From the NCBI GenBank assembly GCA_002917775.1, contig KZ627148.1, positions 1,565,241 through 1,589,168 of the forward strand: a stretch of DNA of 23,928 nt, in the 5' to 3' direction. Every line of letters begins with the position of its first letter. Within the stretch, counting starts at the first letter, position 1. The notes beneath the pieces are model-generated. The model worked only from the letters and a program-made list of their open reading frames with translations, was not told the origin of the DNA and did no database searches. Position numbers and translations under genes: made by a program. Shown piece by piece: positions 1-10,021 of the stretch. Origin of the DNA: Glaciozyma antarctica PI12. Taxonomy: Eukaryota > Basidiomycota > Microbotryomycetes > Kriegeriales > Camptobasidiaceae.

Positions 1-307
1 GATGGTATCTGCCACGCGAGCGCCGACGAGGACGGCTCCAGTGAACTCACAGCAGGCGGCGGCGAAGACGGCCTGCTTCATCGTGAGGGATCGGGAAGAG
101 ACGGAAGTTGCGAAGGAGTTGGCGACCTGCGAACGAACTGGGTCAGCTTCTCGCTCTGACGACGTACATCGTTGGCTCCGATGTTGAAGGCATCGAGGGC
201 GGCGAAGATGGCCTGCGCGAGCAGTGTGTCAGGGCGAGCCAGCGAAGGAAGGAGAGGCCACGTACTCCGAAGGCGAAGAGGTAGTCCCACTGGTGAAGAG
301 CGCTCAT
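1..307 (-). CDS. PHO89: Na+/phosphate symporter, N-terminal part (window edge)
   Basis: This is the start of a PiT-family (PF01384) plasma-membrane sodium/inorganic phosphate symporter. Three exons read right to left: 266-307, 168-212 and 1-126. The introns are 213-265 (GTACGT...CAG) and 127-167 (GTACGT...CAG). The spliced product begins MSALHQWDYLFAFG and runs into AIFAALDAFNIGANDVANS. It then has KQAVFAAACCEF and VLVGARVADTI. The GANDVANS signature and the layout match yeast Pho89, which starts MALHQFDY...DAFNIGANDVANSF. The ATG at 307 is chosen because the family start aligns there and a CT-rich leader precedes it. Only 71 residues are visible, covering about the first two membrane helices; the rest lies left of the window. 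The family identity is firm. Co-transport of sodium is inferred from the family. Confidence 0.93.
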
Positions 308-746
308 TGAGGAGGGAGGAGGAGGGAGGAGGAGGGAGGAGCTGATTAGGCGGTCGTGAGGAAGGTGACGGTTCGTGTCGAAGGATCAAAACTCTTCTCG
401 CAAGTCGTGCGACCTCGCCTCGCCGACGGCAAAGTGTTCCAGATCGAGGAGAAGGAACGTGCCTTGGCGAAGAATTTTGGTCGACGAATCACAACTCGAA
501 GTCTGAGAACGTTCAGTCGACTTGACCTCTTCTCTTCTTCAGCGACGAGTCTCAGCTCACCCTCCGAGGACTCCAAGGAATCAGTAGAGGAAAGAGTTAC
601 AGCAGTGTTACAGCCCTCCGAGAATTGACTGGACTCCGGACGCACTTTGACCGCGGAAGTCCCATCTCAAGCACGTTCCTGAGCCAAAAACAGGTCGTCT
701 CGCTCATCGAGATGCTGCTGAAGAACAAGAAAGCGCGTAGAATTGA
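308..746 (-). promoter_or_regulatory. PHO89 upstream region with two CACGTT cores
   Basis: This 439-bp gap lies between the PHO89 start and the stop of the PPR gene, so it must hold the PHO89 promoter. Positions 308-342 are a near-perfect GGAGGA-type purine tract, which is CT-rich on the coding strand just before the ATG. Two CACGTT cores lie in opposite orientation at 456-461 and 672-677. In budding yeast Pho4 binds CACGTG or CACGTT at PHO genes; its use here is inference. Short open frames in this stretch show no family resemblance. Confidence 0.5.
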
Positions 747-2681
747 TCAACAAGGATCCCCGCGCTTCGCAGCCTCCTGCGCCTCAAACGCCTCCCGATG
801 CCCTCTAATCCTGCTCGCCAACCTCTTGTCCATCCTCCACCCCTTCCACCCCCTCTGTCCCTCCATCTCCTCAAACGCCTCCTCGACCTCCTCCCAAACC
901 CTAAGCACCAGCCGACTGTCCCACCCCGAGAGCTTCTCGAACGCCAGGACGAGCCAAAAGAGCTGCTTTGACGTCGGCGCCGTGCGCTTCCCTGCGAATG
1001 GAAGAGCGAGGGAGGGATCCAAAGGAGGGGAGAGGGCACGGAAGGCGTTGTAGAGAGATTGAAGCGCCGCGAGCGTCCAGGCGTTCTCCTCCGGCGCGTC
1101 GGGGCTTCGCTCCGCTAGCCGACGAAAGGCGGAAAAGGACTCGGTGCGAGCGATGGCGTTGGATGAGACGCGGTCGCCGCTGAGGAGACGAGGGTCGATG
1201 GCGAAAGAGTGGAGGGAGGGAGGAGGAGAGCCGTGGGTTGCGAAACCCCGGAAGAGGCAGGTGAAGGCGTGGAGAGTGGGAGGGTAGGAGTGGTGGTACG
1301 GTGGGGACTTGGTGACTTGGTCCCGCATGATGCTAAGCGCCTTATGGAGGTCCCCGCGGTGCGCAAACGCCTGAATGAGCATCGTGTACGTCGCGAGGTC
1401 CGGAGAGGGAGGGACCGTCCAGTGCGTCGTCGTCGATTCCGGTCCTCCCTCGCTCCGCGGCGCCAACGTTCCCAAATCGACCTGCTTCCCCGCCCGCATC
1501 GCCAAATACATCCTCATCGCGTCCTCGGTCGATCCCCGCTTCGCCATGATCCACATCATCGTGTTCCACAGCTCCGTCCACCTCGTCCCATCGTTCGCAG
1601 GATCCTCCCACAATCGCACGAATCCTCGCTCGAACTTGGCCCAAATCGTCTCGACGTGCGCTCCCCGCTCGTCGTCCTTGAGGAGGTGAATCCCGACCGT
1701 ATGAACGTCTCCCAGCACTCGCTCTCTCTGCATCCTCTCCTCCACCCCCTCAAAAAGTCCCCACGACCTCGCCTTGACCGCGACCCGGAGGAGCGAGTTG
1801 TACATCTCCGTCGTCGCCTGCGGGCTCACTTCTCCGCGCATATGCTTCCTCGACCATTGGGAGAAAAGCGAGGTCGCAGAAGCGATCTCCGGCGTCTGAC
1901 GGGGCGAACGATACGACCCCGCTGCGACGAGGATGAGCGCTACCCAGTCCTTGTTCCTCAGCCCGATTCCACCACCTCGTAGCTCCCCTAGCTCCCGATC
2001 CCGTTCGACTCCTTCGACAATCGGTGCAGGTGGAAGATGCTTGAGCGACCGCATCGCGAGTAGCTCGACGAGGACGAGGAGGCGCGAGAGACCCGTCCTC
2101 GTTCGCGGTTTTGCGCGCGAGAGGATCGTGAAAGCTCGACGGAGCTCGAAAAGGGAGAGTTGGATCGGTCGACGAGGGTCTTCTGCGCCATCTGTTGCAG
2201 CGCGTTCGGAGGAGGGGAAGTGGGAAGGAGGGAGGGAGGGGACGACGGAGGGGTATTGGAGGACTTTGACGAGAGATTCCCAGAGGGCGTCCGGGTCGTG
2301 TATCGCGGTGTAGAGCTGGGTGCGAAGGAGGGAGAGGAGAAAGTTTCGCTCTCGCGTGACGAGGGGGAGGTGCGGGGAGATGGAGGAACGAGCTGGTGGA
2401 GAGTCGACGGGGACGCGGCGGGGGGAGGGAGTCGTTAGAGGCGAGAGGGGGCGGAAGGCTTGTGCGAGGCGAAGCTGGCGGGGTGTGAGGATCTTCTTAG
2501 GGCGTGGGCGGAGTGGGAAGGAGGTGTTGGGAGGGAGGAGAGCTTCGAAGGAAGGGAGGTCGTCGAGGGTCGTTGCGGAGGTCGACGGGATGGGGTAGGC
2601 GTACTGCGGTGTTGAGTAAGCTCGTAGGTGACTGCAGGTGCAAGGGAGCAACGGCCTGGCTTGCCTCACCACAGGCAGCAT
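747..2681 (-). CDS. Mitochondrial PPR-like protein, intronless
   Basis: This is a single open frame of 644 residues. The start is the ATG at 2681; the codon before it is TTG. The N-terminus (MLPVVRQARPLLP..., with RAYSTPQYAYP near residue 25) is rich in Arg and Ser with almost no acidic residues, as in a mitochondrial presequence. Three helical-pair segments look like pentatricopeptide repeats: about 290-322 (around TEMYNSLLRVAVKARSWGL), 370-402 (WNTMMWIMAKRGSTEDAMRM) and 427-460 (DLATYTMLIQAFAHRGDLHK). PPR proteins bind organellar RNA and act in its processing, stability or translation. The target here cannot be told, and no named yeast orthologue is obvious. It is the only multi-exon-length gene in the window without an intron. 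It shares a short divergent promoter with the TTC4/CNS1 gene. Confidence 0.8.
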   Translation of the reverse strand: MLPVVRQARPLLPCTCSHLRAYSTPQYAYPIPSTSATTLDDLPSFEALLPPNTSFPLRPRPKKILTPRQLRLAQAFRPLSPLTTPSPRRVPVDSPPARSSISPHLPLVTRERNFLLSLLRTQLYTAIHDPDALWESLVKVLQYPSVVPSLPPSHFPSSERAATDGAEDPRRPIQLSLFELRRAFTILSRAKPRTRTGLSRLLVLVELLAMRSLKHLPPAPIVEGVERDRELGELRGGGIGLRNKDWVALILVAAGSYRSPRQTPEIASATSLFSQWSRKHMRGEVSPQATTEMYNSLLRVAVKARSWGLFEGVEERMQRERVLGDVHTVGIHLLKDDERGAHVETIWAKFERGFVRLWEDPANDGTRWTELWNTMMWIMAKRGSTEDAMRMYLAMRAGKQVDLGTLAPRSEGGPESTTTHWTVPPSPDLATYTMLIQAFAHRGDLHKALSIMRDQVTKSPPYHHSYPPTLHAFTCLFRGFATHGSPPPSLHSFAIDPRLLSGDRVSSNAIARTESFSAFRRLAERSPDAPEENAWTLAALQSLYNAFRALSPPLDPSLALPFAGKRTAPTSKQLFWLVLAFEKLSGWDSRLVLRVWEEVEEAFEEMEGQRGWKGWRMDKRLASRIRGHREAFEAQEAAKRGDPC

Positions 2682-2788
2682 CAAGTGAGTTGGCGGAGGG
2701 TGAGCTCGGAGTGGTCGGAGAACTTGGAAGTTGATAAGATTTCGACGACCTCACTTGTCCTTGAACGCCTCCCTCCGAGCTACTCAAG
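2682..2788. promoter_or_regulatory. Divergent promoter between PPR and TTC4 genes
   Basis: Only 107 bp separate the two start codons, which point away from each other. Both core promoters and leaders must fit here or overlap the neighbouring coding sequence. No TATA box is seen. Co-regulation of the two genes is possible but is only inferred from spacing. Confidence 0.55.
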
Positions 2789-4268
2789 ATGGCAGAAGCT
2801 CTCGCTCCTGAACGACCTCCTCAGTATGTCCTCGCTGTGCCGTGTCCCCAGCTCGGGACTGACTTCTTGCAGGTCCGTAGCTGGCGCCGCCGACCCTTTC
2901 GTGGGATGGAACGATGTGCCTCTCTTCATGAAGTCGCTACCAAAGGAGCAAGGCGGAGTATCAGAGGGGAACGGTGCAGAGGAGAACAACACGCTTGCCG
3001 CTATCCAGGCATTGCTGTACGAGGGAGATGCATCCGGTGCGCACTTCCTCCTTCGACCTCGTTTTGCTCCTGCTGACCTAGCTGGGAGATTGCAGAGGTG
3101 GCAGCTGGGCTCAAGGTGCAGGCGAACGAGCTCTTCGCGCAGAAGAAGTACCGCGACGCGATTGGATTCTACACCAGGGCTATTGACGAAGTTGGCAAGG
3201 ACCTAGAGGTGGAGGAGCGGAGGGTGCTGTGGTGCAACCGAGCTGCTGCCAACTTGGAGCTTGGTGAGTCGATCGTGCTTGCTACGCTGTGCTCGAGAGC
3301 TAACGAAGCTTGGTGCGGCTGTCAGGCAACCTCGGTGCCACACTTCGCGATGTCTCCCTCGTCCTCTCTGCCCCTCTCTCTTCCTACCCCGACCCTCCCT
3401 CCGCTGCATCCAACAAGACGACTCTTAAAGCTCTCCTTCGCTCTGCACGCGCGCTTTCAGGGCTCGCGAAGCTTCCCGAGGCGTTGGATGCGCTACTACG
3501 ACTGCGAACGCTCGAGGTGGAGATGGACGAGGGGGAGAAGGACGTGGGAAAGAAAGTTCGGCTGGAGGTCGAGGGAAAGATTGCAAAAAAGGAGAAGCGT
3601 GAGGGGGAGACGAGGGAGAAGGCGCGACGAGCCAAGGAGGGGGAGAAGCGGATCAAGGAGGCCCTCCTCGTGCGTGATTTATCTCGTCGGGGCTTTCTTC
3701 CTCGAATTAACCCTTTGTGCACAGCTCCGAGGCGTCGTTCTCCCCAAGGTGGTCGCTTCCAAATCCCTCTTCTCATCCTGCCCAAGCGACATCACTCCGC
3801 CCCACTTTGACCCCGACTCGCTCCCTCCCTCCAGTCACCCATCTCTCCCACTCCTCCCTTCCCCTTCCGCCCCCAGATTCTTTCGTCACCTGGGACCCTC
3901 CACCTCCCACCACCCCTCCCACCTCCCACAACCCCCCTCATCCTCCCAATCTCGCAACACCTCCCACTCGCGACCTCTGCCTCGCCTTCCACACCTCTGC
4001 GACCTTTGGCGAAGTTCTCCTATCAATGGAGCACGATCCATCGGCATTCAACCTCTACATCGCGACGAAGAAGGGGAAGGTCCTCAAGGTCGGTGCGAAG
4101 CTCGACTTGGGCAAGGTGCTCGAGGCGGCTAGTCGGGACGGAGATGGGTGGGAGTTGAAGGAGGGCTGGGCGCTGGAGATGGTGGGTGTTCCGAAGGGGG
4201 CGCAGGGAGATGCTTGGGTTGCTGGGTGGAAGCAGAAGCTCAAGGATGGAGTCAAGACGATCCTGTAA
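2789..4268 (+). CDS. CNS1: TTC4/Cns1-type TPR co-chaperone of Hsp90
   Basis: Six exons give 403 residues: 2789-2823, 2873-3036, 3096-3263, 3326-3669, 3725-3833 and 3877-4268. The N-terminus carries PFVGWNDVPLFMKSLP, typical of TTC4. TPRs follow from about residue 66 to 180 (EVAAGLKVQANELFAQKKYR, VLWCNRAAANLELGNLG). A charged helix comes next, then a C-terminal domain with PHFDPDSLPP, TWDPPPPTTP and DLCLAFHTSATFGEVLLSM. Length and domain order match human TTC4 (387 aa) and yeast Cns1 (385 aa). Cns1 is an essential cytosolic partner of Hsp90 and Hsp70 that supports folding of translation factors. Intron 5 (3834-3876) is only 43 nt with a weak GTCACC donor. It is needed to move from DPDSLPP to the frame holding SFVTWDPP, so that junction is less certain than the others. 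Confidence 0.9.
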
Positions 4269-5573
4269 TTCGTTCAAGAGCGAGCGAGCGAGTGCGTTTC
4301 GTTTTTCTGGACTGTTTCGAGAGCGGTGTGTTTTCAAGGAATGCGTACAGACTGCACAACAAGACACAGTACCAGTCAAACAGCGCTCTGTACGTGTTCC
4401 AGGAGACTCTGCGAGCACCGCTGAAAGATCGGCGCCCTGGGCGAACTTGGGGCTTGACTCGCCCGCCACCTTGCTCTTCCCTCCCCACCCCAAGGCACAA
4501 CTCGTTCAGCCAAAGGAGCAACAGCAGCGGCACAAGGGAATCACTCCTCCTCCCCAAGATCGTTGCAGCTTTCTCCTTCCTCCCTCCACCCGCCCTCTTC
4601 TCCCCCACGCCGAGTCGTCTCCCCAGTGGCGTCTGAGACAGTTTCTTCCTGAGACCCCTCCTCTAAACTCGACTAGGGCGTGTTATCCCGGCCATCCGCT
4701 GTCAGTCGTGTGCGGTCGTGGGACCAGCGGAGGAATGGGAGCTGACCGCGTGCTCTGACCCACACAGTCTTGGACCCTTACGCTCGGCCTTCCTTCCCTC
4801 TCTCCACCTTTCGCCCCATCCGCCCCAGGCACCTCCTCTCGTCCGCCAGTCGAAGGACGACCAAAGCGTTCGACACCCTCTCCCGCCCAATTCGACCCAG
4901 CCCCCTCCTTCCCTCCCCCTCCCACCTTCCTACCCACTCGCCACCGGACCTCAAAACCGATTCCCCAGCGTCAAGGCATCTTCTCGACGAACACAACTGG
5001 ATCAAAGCCCTTCCAAGCGTACCCTTCACTCGTCAACTCACCGCCACCCCACCTCGCCACCATGTCCTTCGCCACCTCCACCTCCGCCGCGAGTGCTGCT
5101 GCACTCCGCATCCTCGTCTAAAAAGCGGCTCTCAACCCACACGCACTTTGTCCGCGCAGCTCGGAAGCCTCCCCGGCCCCCGTCCTTCGCCAACACCCCA
5201 CAACCATCTTCCCCATTCCCTTCCCCAATTCCACTCCACCCCTCCACCAAGCAGGCCTTACTAGCCTCCTCGTCGTCTTAGGTCCTTCACCACCGGTCTC
5301 GCCGTTTTCGCCACCAACACCCTCAATTTCCGCCTTTGCGTTCATTCGAACCTTCCCCCACCTTCACCACTCCACCATTCCGACTGCGTCTGCAAGGCCT
5401 ACTCAACAACACCCACCGAGCGTAACCAGAAGCAGGAGAGTGTCACCTATTTCATAGCCACTGTGAGTACTTGATCGTTTTGACTCGACGTTTCGCCACC
5501 GAACGCCTCTGACTCCCAGCTCTCTACCCAGTCATATCCTTCTCCACCACATCCCTCTCCCACTCGCACCAAA
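4269..5573 (+). other. 1.3-kb intergenic stretch and cyclin leader
   Basis: This stretch contains the 3' end of the TTC4 transcript and the promoter and leader of the PCL cyclin gene. From about 4790 to 5400 it is strongly pyrimidine-rich on the plus strand (long runs of CCTCC, CACC and TCCC), as expected for a fungal promoter or leader. Open frames on either strand are low-complexity Pro/Ser/Arg peptides without family resemblance, so no gene is called. An apparent leader intron lies at 5463-5519. Confidence 0.5.
5463..5519 (+). other. Probable 5'-leader intron of the cyclin gene
   Basis: A strong GTGAGT donor at 5463, a CTGAC branch-like motif at about 5508-5512 and a CCCAG acceptor ending at 5519 define a 57-nt intron. 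It ends 54 nt before the cyclin ATG at 5574. All signals match the coding introns in the window. It implies that the transcript starts upstream of 5463. Confidence 0.6.
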
Positions 5574-7571
5574 ATGAACAATCCTCCATCGTCATCTCCT
5601 CCCGGCAGCGCCACTCGCTCCATCACCGCCGCATCGAACGCGCTCGCCGGGATTCAACCTCGCCAGCGCGCCGCTTCGTCGGACATCCCTGGCGCGAAGC
5701 GGAGCAAGCTCAACTCCTACACGGTGGCACAGCCTTCTCCCAACCTCGAATCCGCCACTCCTGAGCACTGGCGCCACTCGACCGCCACTACTCCGTCAGA
5801 CGACGCGCTCGAAGCCGCAGCGGACCAGTTCCAGCAATCCCTCGCCGCGCTCGAAGACTCGAGCAGCTGGGGATCTTCATTCTCCTTCTCCACCTCCGCC
5901 TCCGTCGTCAGCGATACCCCAACCGCGCTCGCGCGCGTCCAGGGTGTTCGTACGAACCTCCCCAGTCCCTCCGCCACTCCGCAATCCAACCAAGCTACCA
6001 AGCTTACGCCCATGCCTCGCCAACGACGCTCAACTCTCGCCCTCCCCACCTCCGCGCAACGACCCTTCCTCTCGGCTCGAGCAAGTCCCTCACCGTCAAA
6101 GCTCTCGCGCGAGCGACGGCGCTCGCTGCGGGAGTCATGGGTGCTGAGAGGGAAATTCAGGCAGGAGGCCCTGTCGAGGTCACTGGGTCGCAATTGGGCT
6201 CGTCGATGTTGAAACTGGGGATGCCGGAGAGGAGGAGCTCGGATCCGACGCCTGAGCCGGTCGAGGCGCTTTCGAGCAAGGAGCGCTTCGTCGCTGGACT
6301 TGTCGGTGAGTCTGACTCGGCGAATGAGGGTGGAGTGGGAGCTGATGAGTCGTTTGTAGGCGCCTCTGTTCTCGCCATCGAGTCCATCTGGGGACCGGCT
6401 GCCGCGCCCGACCCTTCGACTCCTCCGGAGAGCAGCGTGCTGCCTCTCCAGTGGTTCGTCAAGGAAGTCCTTCGCCGCTCCCGCACCTCGTGCTCGACGC
6501 TCCAACTCGCGCTCTACTACCTCCACAAAGCTCGTCGCGACATCCGCGACGTCGTCGCCAAAGCCGAAACCTGCCGCGAGGAGCTCGCTCAACCCGGCGC
6601 ACGAGCGATCATCATGGCCGAGCAGCGCCAGCGGAGGATTCGCGATGCGTACCCTTCGCCGCCGCTCTCGCCCGTCGACTCGATCGACTCTCTCGCGCTC
6701 GGAATCGACGTGACGGACGTGCAGAACTCGCCGATCCTCTGCGGTCGGCGGATGTTCCTCGCGTCCCTCATCGCCGCGAGCAAGTTCCTTCAGGACCGCA
6801 ACTACTCGAACCGCGCGTGGGCCAAGATCTCGGGACTTCCGACGACGGAGATCAACGTCAACGAGCGCTCGTTCCTTAACATGATGAAGTTCGAGCTTCA
6901 CATTGGCGCCGAAGACTTCCACAAGTGTGAGTCGTCTCTTCGTCGCATCTCTGGTTCAAGAGCTGATGAACGTCGCAGGGACCGAACGCCTCGCCTCGCT
7001 CGCGATCAAGGGAGCCGAAGTCGAATCCGCCTCCATCGCTGCGACGTCGACGCCCGACCGCTTTGGTCTCAGTCGCTCCGCCTCCGAGTACCCCGCCACT
7101 CCCATCACCCAGGAACTCTGCGCCGACAACTCCCCCTCCTCCCTTCCCCGCCCCGCCACCGTCCTCGGCCGCTCGAACAGCGATCCCGAGTTGGAGTCGA
7201 AGCGTCGCCTCGCCTCCCGTCCTATCGCCCCTTCCTCGAATCTTCGCCAGCAGTTCGTCGCTGCCGAATCGATGACGATCCCGCGCCAGAACGCCAGCCC
7301 GGAGCATAGCGAGGAGCCTTCGTCGTCGGAGGAAGAGGAGGGAGCCACTCGGCGCGTTCGCGCGATGCCCAAGCGTCCTTCTCTCGCCGTCAACACGTCG
7401 TCGTCGTTGTCGTCGTCCAGGAACGTTCTAAAGTCGTGGTCAACGACGCAGGGGATGGAGGGCGACTCGGGCTGTGGCGATCAGGCGAACGCGCCGTGGG
7501 TCTCGGTCGCAGTTCCAGGGACGGGGTCGGGATTCCCTTGGACGTCGGGCGCGGGCGTCGTCGCTCACTGA
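5574..7571 (+). CDS. Pho85-type (PCL) cyclin
   Basis: This is a cyclin of the Pcl1/2/5-Pas1 group, the activating partner of a Pho85/CDK5-like kinase. Likely exons are 5574-5949, 6003-6305, 6360-6926 and 6979-7571, giving 612 residues. The first 225 or so are Ser/Thr/Pro-rich and disordered. The cyclin box spans about residues 250-415, with QWFVKEVLRRSRTS, CGRRMFLASLIAASKFL and SKFLQDRNYSNRAWAKISG, the last being the hallmark of the family. A Ser-rich tail with an acidic cluster (SSSEEEEGATRR) follows. The start ATG has a good context (ACCAAAATG). Introns 2 and 3 are clean. The first splice is ambiguous: donors at 5946 or 5950 and acceptors ending at 6002 or 6085 both reach the frame with KALARATALAAGVMGAE. 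Which member of the PCL family it is cannot be decided. Confidence 0.87.
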
Positions 7572-8273
7572 GCTCACCCTCAGCGTGGCTTTGACGTCTC
7601 CTCGACGGACCGTCTCCTCCTTTCGACTCCCCTCTGCAGTACGTGGCTTTCCCCCGTTACCTCCTTCTCCGACTCCACCTCGTTAGTACATGCCCTCCTT
7701 CCCTCGCAGTTCTCCCCTTGCCTTTCTATCACCCCCCGCTGTCCCTGTTCAACCCTCCTTTGCCCCTCGTTTACGTTTATTGCTCTCGATCTCTGCAAAC
7801 GACGTACTGTTCTTAGCCTCACCTCCCGGTGCCAAACACGCCTGCGAGCGTCGGAGAGGAGAGCAGCGAGATCGGCCTGAGTTGTACTTGAGGAGCTGAG
7901 GCACGCCTTGCGAGCGGGGGCCCGAGAGGAGCATGCGGTTCGTCTGGGCGTGATCGACGAGGCTCGAGGCAGAGAGCCGATACGAGTGCTCTTAGCTCTG
8001 GCTCACGAGCTATTCTAGGAAGCAGGAGAGAACAGGCGGCCCAGCGTGCTGGGGCCGCCTGAGTATAGTTTGTTCGGCTTCGAGCTCGCTTGTACCTCTT
8101 GTTTCCCCCACCTTACGACTCCTTGTAGTCTATTAAACTACTCAATGGCTCCAGCAGTCAATCTGTCGCCGACAAAGGTTTCATCGCTGATAGAGTTGCA
8201 CTCGAAGCTCGTCGCGCAGGCTTCTCCTCCTACCACATTCCTCTCCCTCTCACCGACTCTCACTCGCCGCACC
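7572..8273 (+). other. Intergenic region between cyclin and eIF4E-like gene
   Basis: About 700 bp hold the cyclin 3' end and the promoter and leader of the next gene. A stable hairpin lies at 8033-8061. The frame of the eIF4E-like gene is open upstream to about 8046 and contains an earlier in-frame ATG at 8145. The ATG at 8274 has a far better context (GCCGCACCATGTCC). No separate gene is seen. Confidence 0.45.
8033..8061 (+). promoter_or_regulatory. Stable GC hairpin upstream of eIF4E-like gene
   Basis: CAGGCGGCCCAG (8033-8044), loop CGTG, then CTGGGGCCGCCTG (8049-8061) form a 12-bp stem with one bulged G. It lies about 213 nt before the ATG at 8274. If transcribed it would sit in the 5' leader. 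Otherwise it may be a terminator-like or protein-binding inverted repeat. Confidence 0.6.
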
Positions 8274-9678
8274 ATGTCCTCTGCAACCCCGGACGCCTCT
8301 TCCAATCCTTCTCCTCCCGCCTCTCCTTCCCCCGTCCCCGCCGTAGCCGCCCTCGCCACCTCTTCCGACCCCGTTTCTTCTCGCGGAGGAACGCCTCCCG
8401 CTTCGATGAGCGGGAGCCTGACGCTCGGCGACATTAAGGAGGGTGAAGCACTGGTTGTGGAGGAGGCGGCAATGGACTCGGACAGCGATGGAGACCTTGA
8501 GGACGGCAACATGACGGAGAGCGTCCTCTTCCCTCCTCCTTCTGCCACCACTCCTTCCGCCCCTTCCACCAGCGCTGAGGATGCCACCCCTGCTGCTGAT
8601 GCCTCTGCTTCCCTCCCCACTCCTCCCCCTTCCGCCAAGCCTCAGGTCGTCAACGAGACCCCCATCACTAAAATCGTCGAAGGTGGGCACTGGAACTTCT
8701 CTGAGCTTGCAACGAGGGTGGAAGCTAATGAGGCGTACTGTGCAGATATCGAGGCGCTCTCCCAAAAGGAGCAGGATAGCATCACGCTGAACCTCGAGCG
8801 CCTCGGCACCTACCCCAGCAGCCTCCCCCTCAGCGCCTCCTGGAGTGCGTCCATCCTCTCCCTCGGCGCTCAAGCGCGCAGCTAACCTCCTCGCAGCTCT
8901 CCACTTTAGCGACACAGCTCAAGCGACCAAAGCCTCCTCTCACGGCGCGACCAAGGACCAGTACACCGAAGCCATCACCCCGCTCTTCACGGTTGACACC
9001 GTCCCCGGACTCTGCGGCTCCCTCAAGGCGTACAAGCGCCTCGTGCGCTCCAAGCGCGCCCGCCCTGGGCCCGACACGATGGGCCTCTCGACGTTCCGTG
9101 CGGGACAGAACCTCCACTTTTTCCGCGCGGGCGTTAGCCCCACTTGGGAGGATCCCTGGAACGAGAAGGTGCGTCTCGCGTTCCGTGTGTGCCTTAAAGA
9201 CGATGGAGCTGACGAGGTGTGCAGGGTGGTCGTCTCACCATCTCTCCCAGCCCGGCTCTCTTCGACTCGACGTTCGAGCGTATCGTCCTCCTCCTCGCTG
9301 GATCCGCTCTCGAGGCGTCGACGACCGATATCCTCAACGGTCCCGCCGAAGTGGGCGCAGCAAAGGAGGGACTCATCATCGGCGTCGTGGCGAGTCGGAG
9401 GGCGCGTGGAGACCGTATTGAGTTGTGGCTGGGAGGCAAGGAGAAGAGGTCGTGAGTCGTCCCTGCCGAGGTGCCGACGAACGAAACGCTGATCGATCCA
9501 CTCGTCTGCGCAGCTCCCCTCCTATGGACTGGATCGACGTGCTCAAGGGAGTCTTGAGCGACGAGTTGGAGATGCCTGAGGTGAGATTTGACTCGTCGTT
9601 CGACCTTTTGGCGGGCGGTTGCTGACGATTCGTTTCTCGTTGCAGCTGAGGCACGGCAAGTGGAAGAAGCACTTCTGA
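8274..9678 (+). CDS. Divergent eIF4E-family cap-binding protein
   Basis: Six exons (8274-8682, 8746-8844, 8897-9168, 9225-9451, 9514-9580, 9646-9678) give 368 residues. About 165 N-terminal residues are Ser/Pro/Ala-rich and disordered; canonical eIF4E is near 215 residues in total. The fold then follows: PLSASWTLHFSDT, FTVDTVPGLCGSLKAYKRL, LHFFRAGVSPTWEDPWNEK, GGRLTISPSPALFDSTFERI and ARGDRIELWLGG. The second cap-stacking Trp and its Glu are present (W253, E254), as is a Trp at the human W166 position (W328). The first cap-stacking Trp (human W56) aligns with Tyr192, and the dorsal Trp that contacts eIF4G/4E-BP (human W73) aligns with Cys209. This points to a non-canonical 4EHP- or class III-like member rather than the housekeeping factor. 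Intron 1 is 63 nt and readable in frame, so retention would add 21 residues. Confidence 0.9.
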
Positions 9679-10021
9679 AGGAGCAAGTGCGAGCGGGGAG
9701 GAGTGGAGGAGGAGCAGACGTTATTGTAGCGCGGACTTGGGCAATCCAACCCCGGAAAGCAGCGAACCCCTCCCGTCGTCGGTCGCCACTCGCTCGTGGT
9801 ACTTGTCCAGAGATTCCAGAAACGTCCTTTGCGGTATCCTCTGCGTTCTTTTTATCGCTGACTGCGTTCGGCGTGGGAGGAGCGAGGAGCGAGACCCGAT
9901 CGCTCTCATCTCGAGGCTTCGCGCCAAAAAGTCGATGACCCGGCCGGCCGAACAGCTTTCTTTCTCTCCTTCCAACTCCGACCGAAGCACCACTTCAAGC
10001 ACACAAGCCACCTTTCAGATC
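9679..10021 (+). other. Intergenic region, 343 bp
   Basis: This holds the 3' end of the eIF4E-like gene and the promoter of the small membrane-protein gene. No gene, RNA or strong motif is seen. Confidence 0.4.

Noticed and set aside
1-7571. PHO89 and a Pho85-type cyclin as a phosphate gene cluster
   Set aside because: They are separated by unrelated genes, the cyclin cannot be assigned to the Pho80 branch, and proximity alone is weak evidence.
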